Of a stretch of 64,000 nucleotides of DNA, positions 42,373 to 54,000 are shown one piece after another. Numbering within the stretch: the first letter of the stretch is position 1; each line of letters begins with the position of its first letter. Below the pieces are notes generated by a model. It saw only the letters and a list, made by a program, of their open reading frames with translations, was not told where the DNA came from and made no database searches. The stretch is taken from contig CM059203.1 of the NCBI GenBank assembly GCA_030323885.1, forward strand, positions 992,001 to 1,056,000. Direction: 5' to 3'. The DNA comes from Branchipolynoe longqiensis (lineage: Eukaryota > Annelida > Polychaeta > Phyllodocida > Polynoidae). A program made the position numbers and the translations under genes.

Positions 42373-45300
42373 AGGGATGCGCCTCAACAGTCATCAGTAG
42401 CAAATCAGGTGTCGGGAAACTTGTAAAGGCACTCGATCAGAGACCATGTGTATGGATAAGATTTGGCGGAATCTTATGTGCAGGTTTGATAGATTCAGGT
42501 GCCAGTCGTAGCATGATTCGGGAAGACTGTTGGAATAAATTAAGAGAGAATGGTATGGCTAGTGAGAAGTTAGCTCCAGGATTAAGACTAAGGTCCCTAT
42601 CAAAACACTTATTTCCAACCAAGGGGATAGCAGATATTTTTGTATTGGGAAAGAAGTGCCAGTTCCATGTGGTGACGGAACTGCAACATGAATTTTTATT
42701 TGGCAGTGATATGATGAAGGAGTGTGAGGCCCATTTATGTTATCATGGGGAAGAGATTATATTGTGTGGTGAAGCCTATCCATGGGTTAGCCGTAATGAA
42801 CCACTTGTTGGCATAGCCGGTGTTGTTTCGGAATTAGAATATTGGCGGATACAATTTCCGCATCTATTTCCAAAGGAGAATGAGAAACTTAGAACTGCTA
42901 ATGTAGTAGAAATGGTTATTGATACAGGGAATGCTCACCCAATAAATCAGAGACCATACAGGATACCTTTAGCTAAACAGAAGCTGGTAGAAGCAGAAAT
43001 TAAGAGGATGCTGGACAATGATATCATTGAGCCAAGTTGTAGTGCCTGGAGTAGCCCACTCACAATAGTCCCAAAGAAAGATGGAGGTATTCGTTTGTGT
43101 GGGGATTATAGGCGTCTTAATGAGGTAACTTATAAGGATGCATATCCTCTTCCACGGATACAAGTTATATTCGATCAACTGGTAAATGCTAAGGTGTTTA
43201 CCACTATTGATTTAAAAAGTGGATATCACCAGGTGAGAATGGCAGAAGAAAGTAAGAAAAAAACAACTATCTCTACACACCGGGGCATATATCAATTCAA
43301 AAGAATGCAGTTTGGGTTGTGTAATGCCCCAGCCGTGTTTCAAAGAATGATGAACTCTATTTTGGCTAAATATTTGGGGTTTCATGTTTGATATACCTGG
43401 ATGATATAATTATCTATTCAGGGACTGAGGAAGCACACTTAACACATGTGGCAGAAGTGTTAGAGGAGTTGGGGAAACATGGACTTGTTGTCAAGGAAGA
43501 GAAATGTCACTTTGGACTAGCAGAGGTTAAATTACTTGGGTTTGTTGTATGTGGTGAAGGGCTAAAGGCAGATCCAGATAAAGTTATAGCAATCAGGGAC
43601 ATGGCCCCTCCTACCAACAAGAGAGAGATCCGTAGACTGTTGGGGTCAGCCAACTATTACAGGCAGCTAATGCCAAATTATGCTGATGTAGTAGCGCCAA
43701 TGTCAAGGTTGACAGGCAAGAATACTAAATTCCAGTGGAATGAAAAGTGCCAATTGGCTTGGGTTGAATTGAAGCAGTTGCTGTTAAATTGTGTGATATT
43801 GAAGTTCCCGGATCCTGCAAAGCCTTATAAATTATTTACTGATGCATCAGACTACAGCTTTGGGGGGGTGTTGGTGCAAGAAGATGAGAGAGGCATAGAA
43901 AGACCAGTACACTTAGACAGTGGAAGGTTCAGTGCAGCACAACTAAATTACCCAACAATTGAAAAGGAAGGTTATGCCCTTGTCTGACCAAACTTCGTGC
44001 TTACTTATTTGGGGCGCAGGTGACTGCCTATACAGATCACAAACCGCTAAAGTGCCTCTTCACAAAGGAAATTAAAAATACAAGAATACAGAGGTGGGCT
44101 GTACTGTTAGCAGAGTATGCTTGCCCCATAGAATATATGTCTGGAAAGGACAATGTCTTTGCAGATATGCTATCACGCCTCAGACCTCATAGGGTGCTGG
44201 AAGAGGATGAAAGAATGTCATCAGTAGAGATTGCGCTCTGGGGAGAAGAGGTACCATTAGAATATTATGGGATAGATTTGGAAGGACTGAACGTAGAACA
44301 GATGAAAATGAAAGAATTTGAGTTGGGACTGGAAGGGAATAATCATTATGTGGTGGAAGGAGAGTTGCTGTACTCACTGGTAGCACCAACAGGTAAGGGT
44401 GAATATCCGAGGATTGTCTTACCAGAGAAATATAGAGATAGCGTGATGGGAATGACACACAGAGATGTGGGTCACATGTCAGTGGCAAAGACACTGGGGA
44501 GAATTCATGAATTCTTTAGGTGGCCAGGTGATAAACCAAAACCCACCTATATACCATTACCGGTGCTACCTAACTTAATTGTTGGTGCAGATCTCACAGG
44601 ACCATACCCAGTCAGTCCAAATGGAAACCGATTTTTGCTGTCAATTATTGACCATAACACTGGTTGGGTAGAGGTGAAGCCACTGAAAGATAAGTCAGCA
44701 CAAGGGATTTATGACTACTTAGTAAGGGAGTACATTCCTAGATTCTCTCCACCAGAAGTATTTTTAACAGATCGAGGGTGTGAGTTTAGAAATAAGTTAG
44801 TCATGAATTATTTGAAGAGTTGCAGAGTAGAAGTGAGGCACACATCACCCTATTCACCACAAGCTAATGGTTGTATTGAAAGATTTCACAAAAGTCTTAA
44901 AGGCATGTTGAGGAAACTGGTAAACTCACAGGGGGAATGTTGGGAAATGTATCTGGGCGATGTTCTATTAGCCCACAGAACAACTACATCTGTATCTACA
45001 GGTTTTTCCCTCTTCTTCCTAACATATGGTAGGAATCCTGGTATTCCCTACAGTAGGTTAGTTCATAGGGATCTGGGAACCACCAAGTTCAATCTTGCAC
45101 ACAGAGTAGAGGAGTTGGCAAAAGCAGTTCAGCAGGTGATTGATAACCGTGCAAAGAACAAAGAAACTAATCACAAAAGAGCACAAAAGCAAGCCAATGC
45201 GGCCATGTTAGAGGTCGGAGATGCAGTATTGGTGAAGGCACAGGAAAGAGGTCCTCTGGAGCCCCATTGGGATGGTGGTTTTGTGGTGGTCAAACAATGG

Positions 45301-45726
45301 GGGGCTGTGGTGACTGTGGTTGGGCCTACTGGTGAAGAAAGACGGTTGAACAGAAGACATATTAAGAAATGTGATCCGGATATAGATTGGGCTGGTATCA
45401 ACTATAGACGGACGAGAACACAGAGACAACAGAGTGTTGTCCCAGGGATTGGGGTGCAGTATGGGAAACAAAGACAACGGGTAGAGTGTAGGGGCACACA
45501 TAGTATTCCTTTTTATAGAGGAGTATGTAAACAGCCATTCACATGCATGCCCAAAACAAGAAATGTGTGCAAACATGTATTGATGCCACATAACCAACCA
45601 CAAGGGTCTGGTCAGTCACAACCACGCCCATCAGCCACAGGGACCACACCACATCCAGAGCTTGGGGACTGCCAGAGAGTATTGCGATCACATATTGAGA
45701 TGAAGACACTGGTGCCGGGTCTTTAG
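42373..45726 (+). CDS. Gypsy pol (protease–RT–RNase H–integrase), frameshifted
   Basis: The frame opens after a TAG at about 42370. The aspartic protease has GLIDSGASRSM. RT follows with NEVTYKDAYPLPRI, FTTIDLKSGYHQVRM (motif A), FGLCNAPAVFQRMM and, after a frameshift at about 43385, YLDDIIIYS (catalytic). RNase H has TDASDYSFGGVLVQ and, after a second frameshift near 43985, YTDHKPLKCLF. The integrase follows: HRDVGHMSVAKTLGRIH (His pair of the zinc finger), then an abrupt WPGDKPKP with no CxxC, then core residues in GADLTGPY, LTDRGCEF and ERFHKSLKGML. A GPY-like C-terminal region follows (VGDAVLVKA, GPLEPHWDGGF). Two frameshifts and the missing CxxC make it inactive. Stop at 45726. Confidence 0.88.
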
Positions 45727-48700
45727 CATATGGTTAAAAGTGTGCGCAGTTAACAAGAGGAATATTAGGTCATACTAGTGGATATGCAAGAAGTGCACAT
45801 AATTGTAGAAAATATAAATTATACAAATTATACAGTTAGTGTTGTATTTAGACTAGACAATTGTCTTTAAAATTTCACAATGTCAGGTGCTAGTGTATAT
45901 TCCAGTCTGGTGTCCAGGAGGCAGGGATCTTGCATTTCAGTAGGTGATATAGGATAGGTGGATAGTGTGAGTGTAGGGTGTTTTATTGGGGGTTCAGTAG
46001 TCGCGACCTGAACTCTTGATAAAAATACAATTGATTTGAAATAAGCATGATGGTAGTGACAGTTGGAGAATACTTTCTGCCTGGTGTTGGTCATCTTGTA
46101 TGGGCTAGATGGTGTCTGTACTACAAGCCTATTTGAGGGAGATGGTATTTAGTAACACAATAAGGGGAAACATGAACCATTGCAACTATGTGGAAAGTGT
46201 TAACATCACTAGTTGGGATTGCGGGGTCTTGGGCATCTTGGTTATCTGGGTTTGTGACACTAGGACAATTCAATCTGGAGCAGGTAATGGGAAATGATAA
46301 AAGGTGGCTAGGAGCTTGGTGTCAAAATCAGAGTTACTAATGTTGAAGAGTACTGTATTACTAAGAGGGTAAGGAAAATTGCATTGTATTTGATATATAA
46401 AGATAGAGTATGTCGGCTTAGGCTAAGGGGGGTTAAGAGGTGACAAATGTCATTATGGCAAGCTCAACAGAAGTACCCAGCCAGGAATAAATATTGTGTA
46501 AGGCAGGCAGGCAGTATACAAGTAAACCCAACTCAGAATGTTGATTTGAATCTACAGAGGTGACTAGGATGGAGATATTATAGCTACTGAAATGAGACTA
46601 GCACCATGCTAGCGCAATCTGGGTGACCTAACCTTATATACTGTCAAGAAACATGGCGAAGAGAAAAGATGCCTATGATTAAGTTGGGGCGTGTAGGGTG
46701 ATAATGGGTGTTGCCGTTGCACACAGTAGTGACTGACATTGAATACTAACATTTATTGACTCTAACCATGACTTGATATCAAGGGAATAACTCAATATCT
46801 GATATGGCAAGATCAAAAGTGATCTTGAGTTTTGGGTGTTCCCATGAGTATACATAGTCATGTGTAGAGATGAGTACAAGGACTGGGTAGGTAGCCATGT
46901 TTTGTGTTTTGTGTGTCTGCCTAATAACCCTGTCATGAAGAGAGATATTATTATCTTAGTATAAGTATTAACCTTAGCATAAGTATTGCAATGTTGGTCA
47001 GTTTGGCTGTGTACAAGGGAAGTACTACCAGATCAGATGTACAGGAACAAGATAGTTCCAAAACATGGACATTCCAATAAGTACGCCATGTTATCAATGT
47101 TTTGTATTACTCTTATACAGTATTTGTGTACAAAGTGGGTATATGTGGTTGCAATAACAAAGCAAACAAATTATGAACAACACATGGTTCATATCTTGTG
47201 ACAGCACCAAATCTACCCAAAAACAATACACATTGTATGTTGGTTTTAATATATGTTGCAAATGTGATTTTCTGATGCATAAAAACTGGAGGTCATTGCC
47301 AGTCATACATAATGCTGAAATAACAACATACATGCCTGGTTTAATTAATTGTGCATGGTTTGATTAATGTAAACATATTGTATACAAGTATGGTGATCTG
47401 ATATATAGTAATGAATATCACTACCAGTCATACATAATATAAATATGGTAAACATACATTAACCGATTGTTGAAGGAGGAATAGTATCAGTAATGGGAAA
47501 GATTGATAGTAGCATAATCTGGCAAATATCAGCAAAGATTAATCCCAGCTGAAAAGTAATGAACATGAAACATACTGGCCATAAGCTGGGATGCATAAAT
47601 ATATAACCATATTAAACATGTTGTAAATATTAGTTAATACGAGAATAGATTGTCATTTAACAATGTGCTTAACTTAAGTATTTGAAAATTTAAAAAAAAA
47701 AAAAAAACTCATGTTTTTTTTCTTTTGTTATTTTCAAGGGGCGTATTATTTAATGAGTATATTCCACAGGATGAAGGGAACTTGCTATGTGTCATGATAA
47801 TTAAAAGAATATGTATTTTAATTAATACACAGGTTCACAGACAATGAGCTGATCAGATGTTTACCGCGATAAACATGGAATCTCACCAGAGATGTCCAGA
47901 TCAGCATAGTGATGCATGCCAAACTGACAAGGTCTTCATTGGAACCAACAGCTAAACAGGTTTCCAATGACATCACACCACAGCATTGTTGTTTAAGTGA
48001 ACCAGTCTAGAAATTATGCTATGTATTAAGACAATACAAAGAGTGATTACGGCTTTATGAGGTACTAAACTAATTATTCAGGTTCAAAGTAATTGATTGG
48101 TGGGAAACTTGGTGACCAGGCATATATATTGAAGAAGAATGGTCTCAGTATGAACAATTGAAGTGGAGCGAGAGAACCAAAGACATGGGATGATGGTCAA
48201 GGACTGGTCATAGGGCATCGAATGTGGTATCAGCAGCAACACAAGTCTCCCTGTAAGCAGCTATTGAGGATAGCACAGGTATGCCTTGCACAAGAAGCAG
48301 CCACATGACTGAGGGGGTGGTAAGGCCCAGAGACATTCACCTATGGGAAGTGGCCAATAAAACCCCCTTAGGTAACAGGGCTGGGGCGAAGCTGGTGAAG
48401 ACAATGTTCCAAGATTCCACAACCGAACCGGTCCAGGTCTACAAGTGGTGTCATGACTAGGTTCTCCAAGGATTACCACTCATACCATAAAAACATTCGA
48501 GAAGGGAACCAGGTACGTCAAGGTGGACCAGCAGACCAGATATCAATATAAAGTGATCGTTAAAGATGATTGAGAGGACCATACAGTGGATGAGGAATAT
48601 ATGATGGAAACCAAGAATTCTTCCAAATTTAGCAGGAGTAAGGGTAGCTAACACAATCCTAATATATTGTGGGGAGCCTCATATCACCGTATGATAACTT

Positions 48701-48909
48701 TGTAGTTCTAGTTCAATTTTTGTATAGCTGTGCACAGGGCACTCTATTATTGTAAACAAAGAATAAGATGACGAGCCAAGTTATTATGTAAACATTTTTA
48801 TATGATATTTTCCGACTCTATTTGTTAGAATCATGGCTGCGCTGGATGGTACTGGAATGAGGAAAAGCGTCTATGGTAGACATCCATGATTCTAGGGGCG
48901 ATTTATCGC
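45727..48909 (+). other. Gypsy 3' internal region, non-coding
   Basis: About 3.2 kb between pol and the right LTR. No env-like frame and nothing recognisable on either strand. It contains an A-run near 47692-47706. This is long for a Gypsy 3' UTR. It may include a decayed env, an unrelated older insertion, or captured DNA. Confidence 0.5.
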
Positions 48910-49434
48910 TGTAAAATATTTGGGAATTTTCGGGTGGTTTATATTTCATGCTCTGAAGACAAGGACCTGCCGGGTACAGGCCAGGTCACCTGACTGGTAC
49001 CTGGTTGCATTGGTACCCTGCAGGCAAGGGCCTGCCGGGTACAGGCTGGGTCACCTGGCTGGTACCTGGTTGCATTGATACTCTGCAGCCAAGGGCCTGC
49101 TGGGTACAGGCTGGGTCACCTGACTGGTACCTGGATTTTAACCTATAAATAAGGGTGCATGGCACGTGCACGCTCTCTCTCACCACCACCACCAGCCAGC
49201 CCAGACTGTGTACATGTGCCTGTAGCAACTTTAGTTTTGGGATTAAACCATGTGAGTACAATATTGTGTCTTCTTGTGTGATATTTTAGTTACTGAGACC
49301 AACAAGTGATTTTGGAAGTAGATAGTTGATATATCTAAAGGATATGTGTAGAAATTCTCTGACAACTATTTCAATTTAATCTAACAGCATAGACTTTAAT
49401 ACCATCAATTGTTCTGAGATAAACAAACTTTTCA
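48910..49434 (+). repeat. Gypsy right LTR
   Basis: 525 bp, TGTAAAAT to ACTTTTCA, with the three ~61-bp enhancer-like units and the TATA box (near 49142-49156). It is the uninterrupted reference for the left LTR. Confidence 0.92.
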
Positions 49435-49944
49435 AGGAGGCTATCTAGTATTCTCTCCCTGTTGTCCTCATTACTAAGGTTGCTGATAATGGATTTTGCT
49501 TCCGGGTTAATTTGTTGCAGTTCATGCCAGAGTCTCTTAGGATTTTGCTTATACTTATTTATCTGGTCTAAACAGTGCCTAGACTTGGTTTTTCGCACCT
49601 CGTTTCTGGCCTTCCTGACCATACATTCAGCTATAAATTGATCCCCAGGGTCTCTTGTTATATCTGATTTCCGAATGAAATAATCTTTGTCCTGTTGTAA
49701 TTCTAGGAGTTCATTGTTCAAATAACCAGCTGTTTTGTTTCTTATCTAACCAGGGGACAGTGTTTGTTTGCAGCATTGACAATCATTTCTTGTATCATGT
49801 CCCATCATTTGTTTGGATCTTCCTCTGATAGTAGTTCTGCTGTATTGTTTTCCCTCAAAGTGGCTGCTAGATCATTGAAGTTACAATTCCTGCAGGTGCG
49901 GCCCCAGTAGATGGTGGTTCTTTTGTCATTTCTGGGCTTTTTCT
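49435..49944 (-). CDS. LINE pre-RT linker
   Basis: In the frame from 49721 the minus strand reads RDPGDQFIAECMVRKARNEV, then SRHCLDQINKYKQNPKRLWH, then ILDSLL at the Gypsy junction. A block like R(K/N)xVxxxxxxYFxxxixxxxxnpKxlWxxI is typical between endonuclease and RT of LINEs. Upstream to 49944 the frame is broken but still LINE-like (W.RT.RNCNFNDLAATL). Confidence 0.75.
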
Positions 49945-49954
49945 TTATTGTTTT

Positions 49955-50705
49955 TTATCGGCTATTGCTCAGTGGACACATTTGTATTTGGGTTATTTTC
50001 CATTCCAACCAGTGGTCCATGATTGGTTCATCAAAGGCTGTGCTATGTGCTGTCCTGTCTGTGGGAAAGTGCATATAAAAGACCCCTTGCTGCTTATCGG
50101 AAAGAGTGGCCTATGTGGCGGCAGCGGGTTCCCTTAAAAGAAATATGTCAGAATGACCAAATGTTTGACGTCCAATAGCCGATGATAAAAATCAATAATG
50201 TATGTGTGTTCCAGTTATGTTGTTGTCCGAATACCCCCAGTGTGGTACAGGGTGATGTCACTAGATAATGTTATAAATAAAGACAGTTGCAAACTAGACT
50301 TCACAGTGTCGACATCAACATATATTAAAGTTGCATAGTCTGATGTTTTTGATTTTCTGTATTTTTTCTGAGATAAATATATTAGATCAATCACTAGTAT
50401 CTACTTTACATTAGTTCAAAGTTACTTATATTTAAAATGGTAAACTTTTGAGATATTTTTAGTGCAAACATGGAAAATTAGTCTGACACCATAGACTTCT
50501 GCATTAACACGTTCTGTTAAATTGACTCAGTATTGCCTTCAACGCAGAAACAAATGCTTAATAAGTACATCAGTATCTAAGTTAGATATGTACAATCAAA
50601 TCTAGATAATTGGTTTGGTTTTGAAAATTTTATATTTAATCAGACTATGCAGCTTTAATTACACTCTAGAGGCATCGTTAAATAAAACAATCTTTACTTA
50701 CTTTT
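49955..50705 (+). repeat. SINE-B, split by MITE-1
   Basis: The first part (49955-50195) has the ends TTTTTATCGGCTATTG and CAATAGCCGATGATAAAAA. It contains 'aaccagtggtccatgattgg', 'gctgtgctatgtgctgtcct' and 'tgcatataaaagacccctt'. After about 130 bp of other sequence and the MITE-1 copy at 50325-50658, the SINE tail resumes (GAGGCATCGTTAAATAAAAC, 50668-50687). From recall, repeats with this 'gtgcatataaaagatccctt' core are common in molluscan genomes. Confidence 0.6.
50325..50658 (-). repeat. MITE-1, complete copy, in SINE-B
   Basis: TTAA at 50325-50328 and 50655-50658. Inverted relative to 4790-5151. Inserted within the 3' part of SINE-B. Confidence 0.85.
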
Positions 50706-50749
50706 TAACTAAAAGATGTGGCCGAAGTGCAAAGATGTGGGGAATGAAG

Positions 50750-51024
50750 TCAGCCTAGAAGTGGCATGGTGGAGTTACCTAGGGGGATGGTTGCAGCCTG
50801 GGTTGTGTTGCAGGTGAAGTTCCTGCGATAGTTGACCACGCCCCACCCAATGTGCAACCGCTCATAGTCCTCGTACAGATGCAGCCAGCACCTGCCGTCC
50901 CAGTCAAAGCCGTAACAAGTGGTGGCTGATGCGAGGCACTTAGCGCTGCAGTTCTTCGCATTCGCTGCCACAGTCGCAGCACCACCTGATGCGAACCGGT
51001 TTTCAGTTCTAACAAAGGCGCACT
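50750..51024 (-). CDS. PAN-like gene exon 6 (domain 4, stop)
   Basis: Acceptor TTCTTGCAG|AGTGCG, phase 1. TGA at 50752-50750. Motifs CAFVRTENRFASG, KNCSAKC, CYGFDWDGRCWLHL, FTCNTT. The short C-terminal tail (…TIPLGNSTMPLLG) carries N-x-T/S sites. No GPI or second membrane segment. Confidence 0.85.
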
Positions 51025-54000
51025 CTGCAAGAACGAAATACTTTTTTTTTCAACCATAATTAGCAGGTATGAAAGTGGTCTCCGGCCAAAAATAGCGGAA
51101 ATCTATGCCTATGGTGAGGTTTTTTGTAAACTGATTGCGAATTTCTGTGAAAATGTGGAAATTCTCCCATAGGCTTAGCACCGTCAGGGAATCGCGGAAA
51201 ATTCCTTGAAGTCACCCCTGGTATACACTGATAGAACTGCAGCATTTGAACAATGTATTAAGTGCCTGTCACACTATGCCGATTGAGCAATGGACAGAAT
51301 TGTCTAGTCCGGTGGTGATAAGTATCAAAATGTATTAAAATGTGTCAAAGTGTTGCAACATCGGGTCTAAGGCCACCGAACGAACGGACATGAAAGGGAC
51401 AGCCAACGGACGAAACAAAATCAAACTGGACAAGAACCATAGACGTCAATCCAGCGGCATCCATTCCTAGTTTTGTGCATGTTCAAAACTTGTACGGATA
51501 CAAACCGGACATTGTTCGTTTTGTGTCCGTTTCCCCCAATCCGGTGAGGTGTGACAGGGCCTTTAGCATACGCTGATAGTGCTGCAACACTTGAACAATG
51601 TATTACTATATCTATAGCCACATGTCCTTTGGTAACTTGTAAATAAGCATCTGGCTATAGCTACCTGGCGTGGACGACTTGCAGTTGAAGTCCCGGATGT
51701 AGTTAGTGACACCCCTTTCTGACTGCAGCTGTGCCGGATTCATCATGTCAAAGTGCAGCCAGCAACTGCTGTTCCAGTCATAGCCGTAGCAGATGGCAGC
51801 AGCTGTGAGGCACTTGTTGGCACAGTCGGCACGGTCCTTCGCAGCAGTTTCATTCGCGTCTGACGCAAACTTGTTTTCTGCAGAAGTGAACGTGTCTATG
51901 CACCCTGGAATTTGGGTGAAAAAGTAAATGTACAATAAGTATTAAATGGACAATAAACAAATGCACACTCCAATACACACTAAGTGTACATACAATAAGC
52001 AGTAAATGAATAAATGTACAATATACATGGATGGATGAGTGACTGACTGAGTGGGATATCAGGTTATGGTGCTGGTGGCCTGGTCCCCCAGCGGGGCAGC
52101 ACTATGAAGTCGCCATTAATGTGCACTGTCACAAGTCGGTACCCATCCTCATACTACCCTAGATGTTGCCAGGACGTAAACCTCCAACAACCAATGAACC
52201 AGACACTGAGCCGACTGCAGGGTCCGTACATATGTGAACATATGAAACCCCCAATAGCCAATATTTACTTTTTGTGCTGGGGGGGTCGTTGAACAAACAA
52301 ACAAAAGTGAGGATATGGAATTCAAGGCTATTTCAAGGCTTTTCACGGCTGGTTTTGATAGGGATTCAAGATTATTTTCATTTGGATTTCAGGAAAAACC
52401 AACAATGGAGAATGACGATTTCAGACTAATCAGTGGGGACAGTTTAATGGAATTCAAGGCTTTTACAATTGATTTTTATTGACAAGGTATTTACTCTGCC
52501 CTTAACGTATTTGTTTGTTTGTTGTTGTTTTACTTCCTAGTAAGATCTAAGGTCATATCAGAATGGGTACCGACTTGTGACATGGCGCACTCATGGCGAC
52601 TTTATAGTGCTGCCCCACTGGAAGTCCAGGCCACCAGCACCATGACCTGATATCCCACTGTCACATTATCCTCACACTGAGCCAACCAGTCCTTGCCCCA
52701 TCATAATAATGCCGAGCACCAGGCTAGGAAGCAACAAGTATCAATTTTTAAATCATTGTTTTGACTCGACCAGGGTTCGAACCCACGACCCCCACGATCT
52801 ACCAACACGGGAGACGGACGCTCTAACTCATTTGGCCATCCTGTCTGGTCCCCATAACGTATAAGCTCCTGCGAGGGTTCTTGTTTTCAACGCTGGACAA
52901 GGCTTTTCAAGACTAATTCCCATAAATAGATTAAATTCAAGCCTTTTCAAGGCCTTGAAATGGGACAAATGAAGTTCAAGGCTTTTCAAGACTTTCCAGG
53001 CCCCGTATGGACCATGCAATTGGTTCTTTCGCTGTCCCAGTATTCCCAGTGTTACAGTGTAATGTGAATACCTGGTACGTGTGCTGTAGGGTTCAACCCG
53101 CTGCACCGGAAGTTGCGTTTGTAAAACGTGACCTCGCTCCTCTCCGTCAGGACAGTGAGGTCACTTCCGCTGAAGTGCAGCCAGCACCTGCCGTCCCAGT
53201 GGTAGCCGAGGCAGATGACCGCGGACAGGACGCACTTGTTGGCGCAATGGTCGGTGTCCGGGGCGACGACCTCCACCCCGCCGACAGCCCGCACGTCTGG
53301 GGCTGGCTCGAACGAGTCCGTGCATCGCAGGGCTGCCACGGGAGGGCCGAGTAGACACAGTTAAGTGCCTGTCACACTATGCCGGATTGAGCAACGGACA
53401 GAATTGTCTAGTCCGGTGTGATAAGTATCAAAATGTATTAAAATGTGTCAAAGTGTTGTGACATCGGGTCAAAGGCCGCGGGACGAACGGACATGAAACA
53501 GACATGAACAGATAGCCAATGGACGAAACAAACTCAAACCAGACAAGAACCGTAGACGTCAATCCGGCGGCATTCGTTCCTAGTTTTGTGCATGTTCAAA
53601 ACTTGTACGGACACAAAAGGGACTTTGTTCGGTTTCTGTCCGTTTCCCCCAAGCCGGTGATGTGTGACAGGGCCTTTAAGGCCCAGTCACATACAAGTGA
53701 GTGCACTTAGTTGAATGTAGTGGAGGCTAACATAGTTGAATGTACCGGAGAAGCATGGATGCGGGTACGTTCAACTACGTTCAACTCCACTACGTTCAAC
53801 TACTTCCACTAACCTGTATGTGACCGGGCCTTTAAAGTTGGACAGTCCAATACAAACATCACATTTTCGAAAGCAAGACACTTATCTGTATTTGAGAGTT
53901 ATATTTAAAGCCGATCGAGCATCAGATTCTCAAAACCAAAACTATTATCTAGATTTGATTCTATATATCTAACTTAGATACTGGTGCACTTATGAAACAT

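Larger units (their letters stand above)
39980..49434 (+). mobile_element. Gypsy-type LTR retrotransposon, inactive
   Basis: The left LTR (39980-41452) and right LTR (48910-49434) begin TGTAAAAT and end ACTTTTCA. The target-site duplication AGGA lies at 39976-39979 and 49435-49438. The two LTRs differ by about four changes over roughly 525 bp, apart from a 945-bp insert in the left one, so the insertion is relatively recent. A tRNA-primer-site-like TGGTGACCACGACG follows the left LTR. The pol order protease–RT–RNase H–integrase is that of Gypsy/Metaviridae. No gag or env is recognised. pol has two frameshifts and an internal deletion. Confidence 0.9.
32015..49944 (-). mobile_element. LINE retrotransposon, 5'-truncated, with three nested insertions
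   Basis: A non-LTR retrotransposon on the minus strand, now in four pieces: 49944-49435, 39979-39246, 34420-33771 and 32940-32015. These total about 2.8 kb. They carry the end of the pre-RT linker, RT, thumb, C-terminal domain and 3' UTR. No endonuclease is present, so the insertion was 5'-truncated. The 3' end near 32015-32045 has AATAAAC followed by CAACAACAACAA. RT motifs suggest the CR1/L2/Jockey assemblage; the exact clade needs a tree. The interrupting elements are an ~830-bp insert, a GC-rich DIRS-like element and a Gypsy LTR element. Confidence 0.85.

Noticed and set aside
45727..48909. Envelope gene making the Gypsy element an errantivirus
   Set aside because: No open frame, signal peptide or membrane-anchor region was seen.
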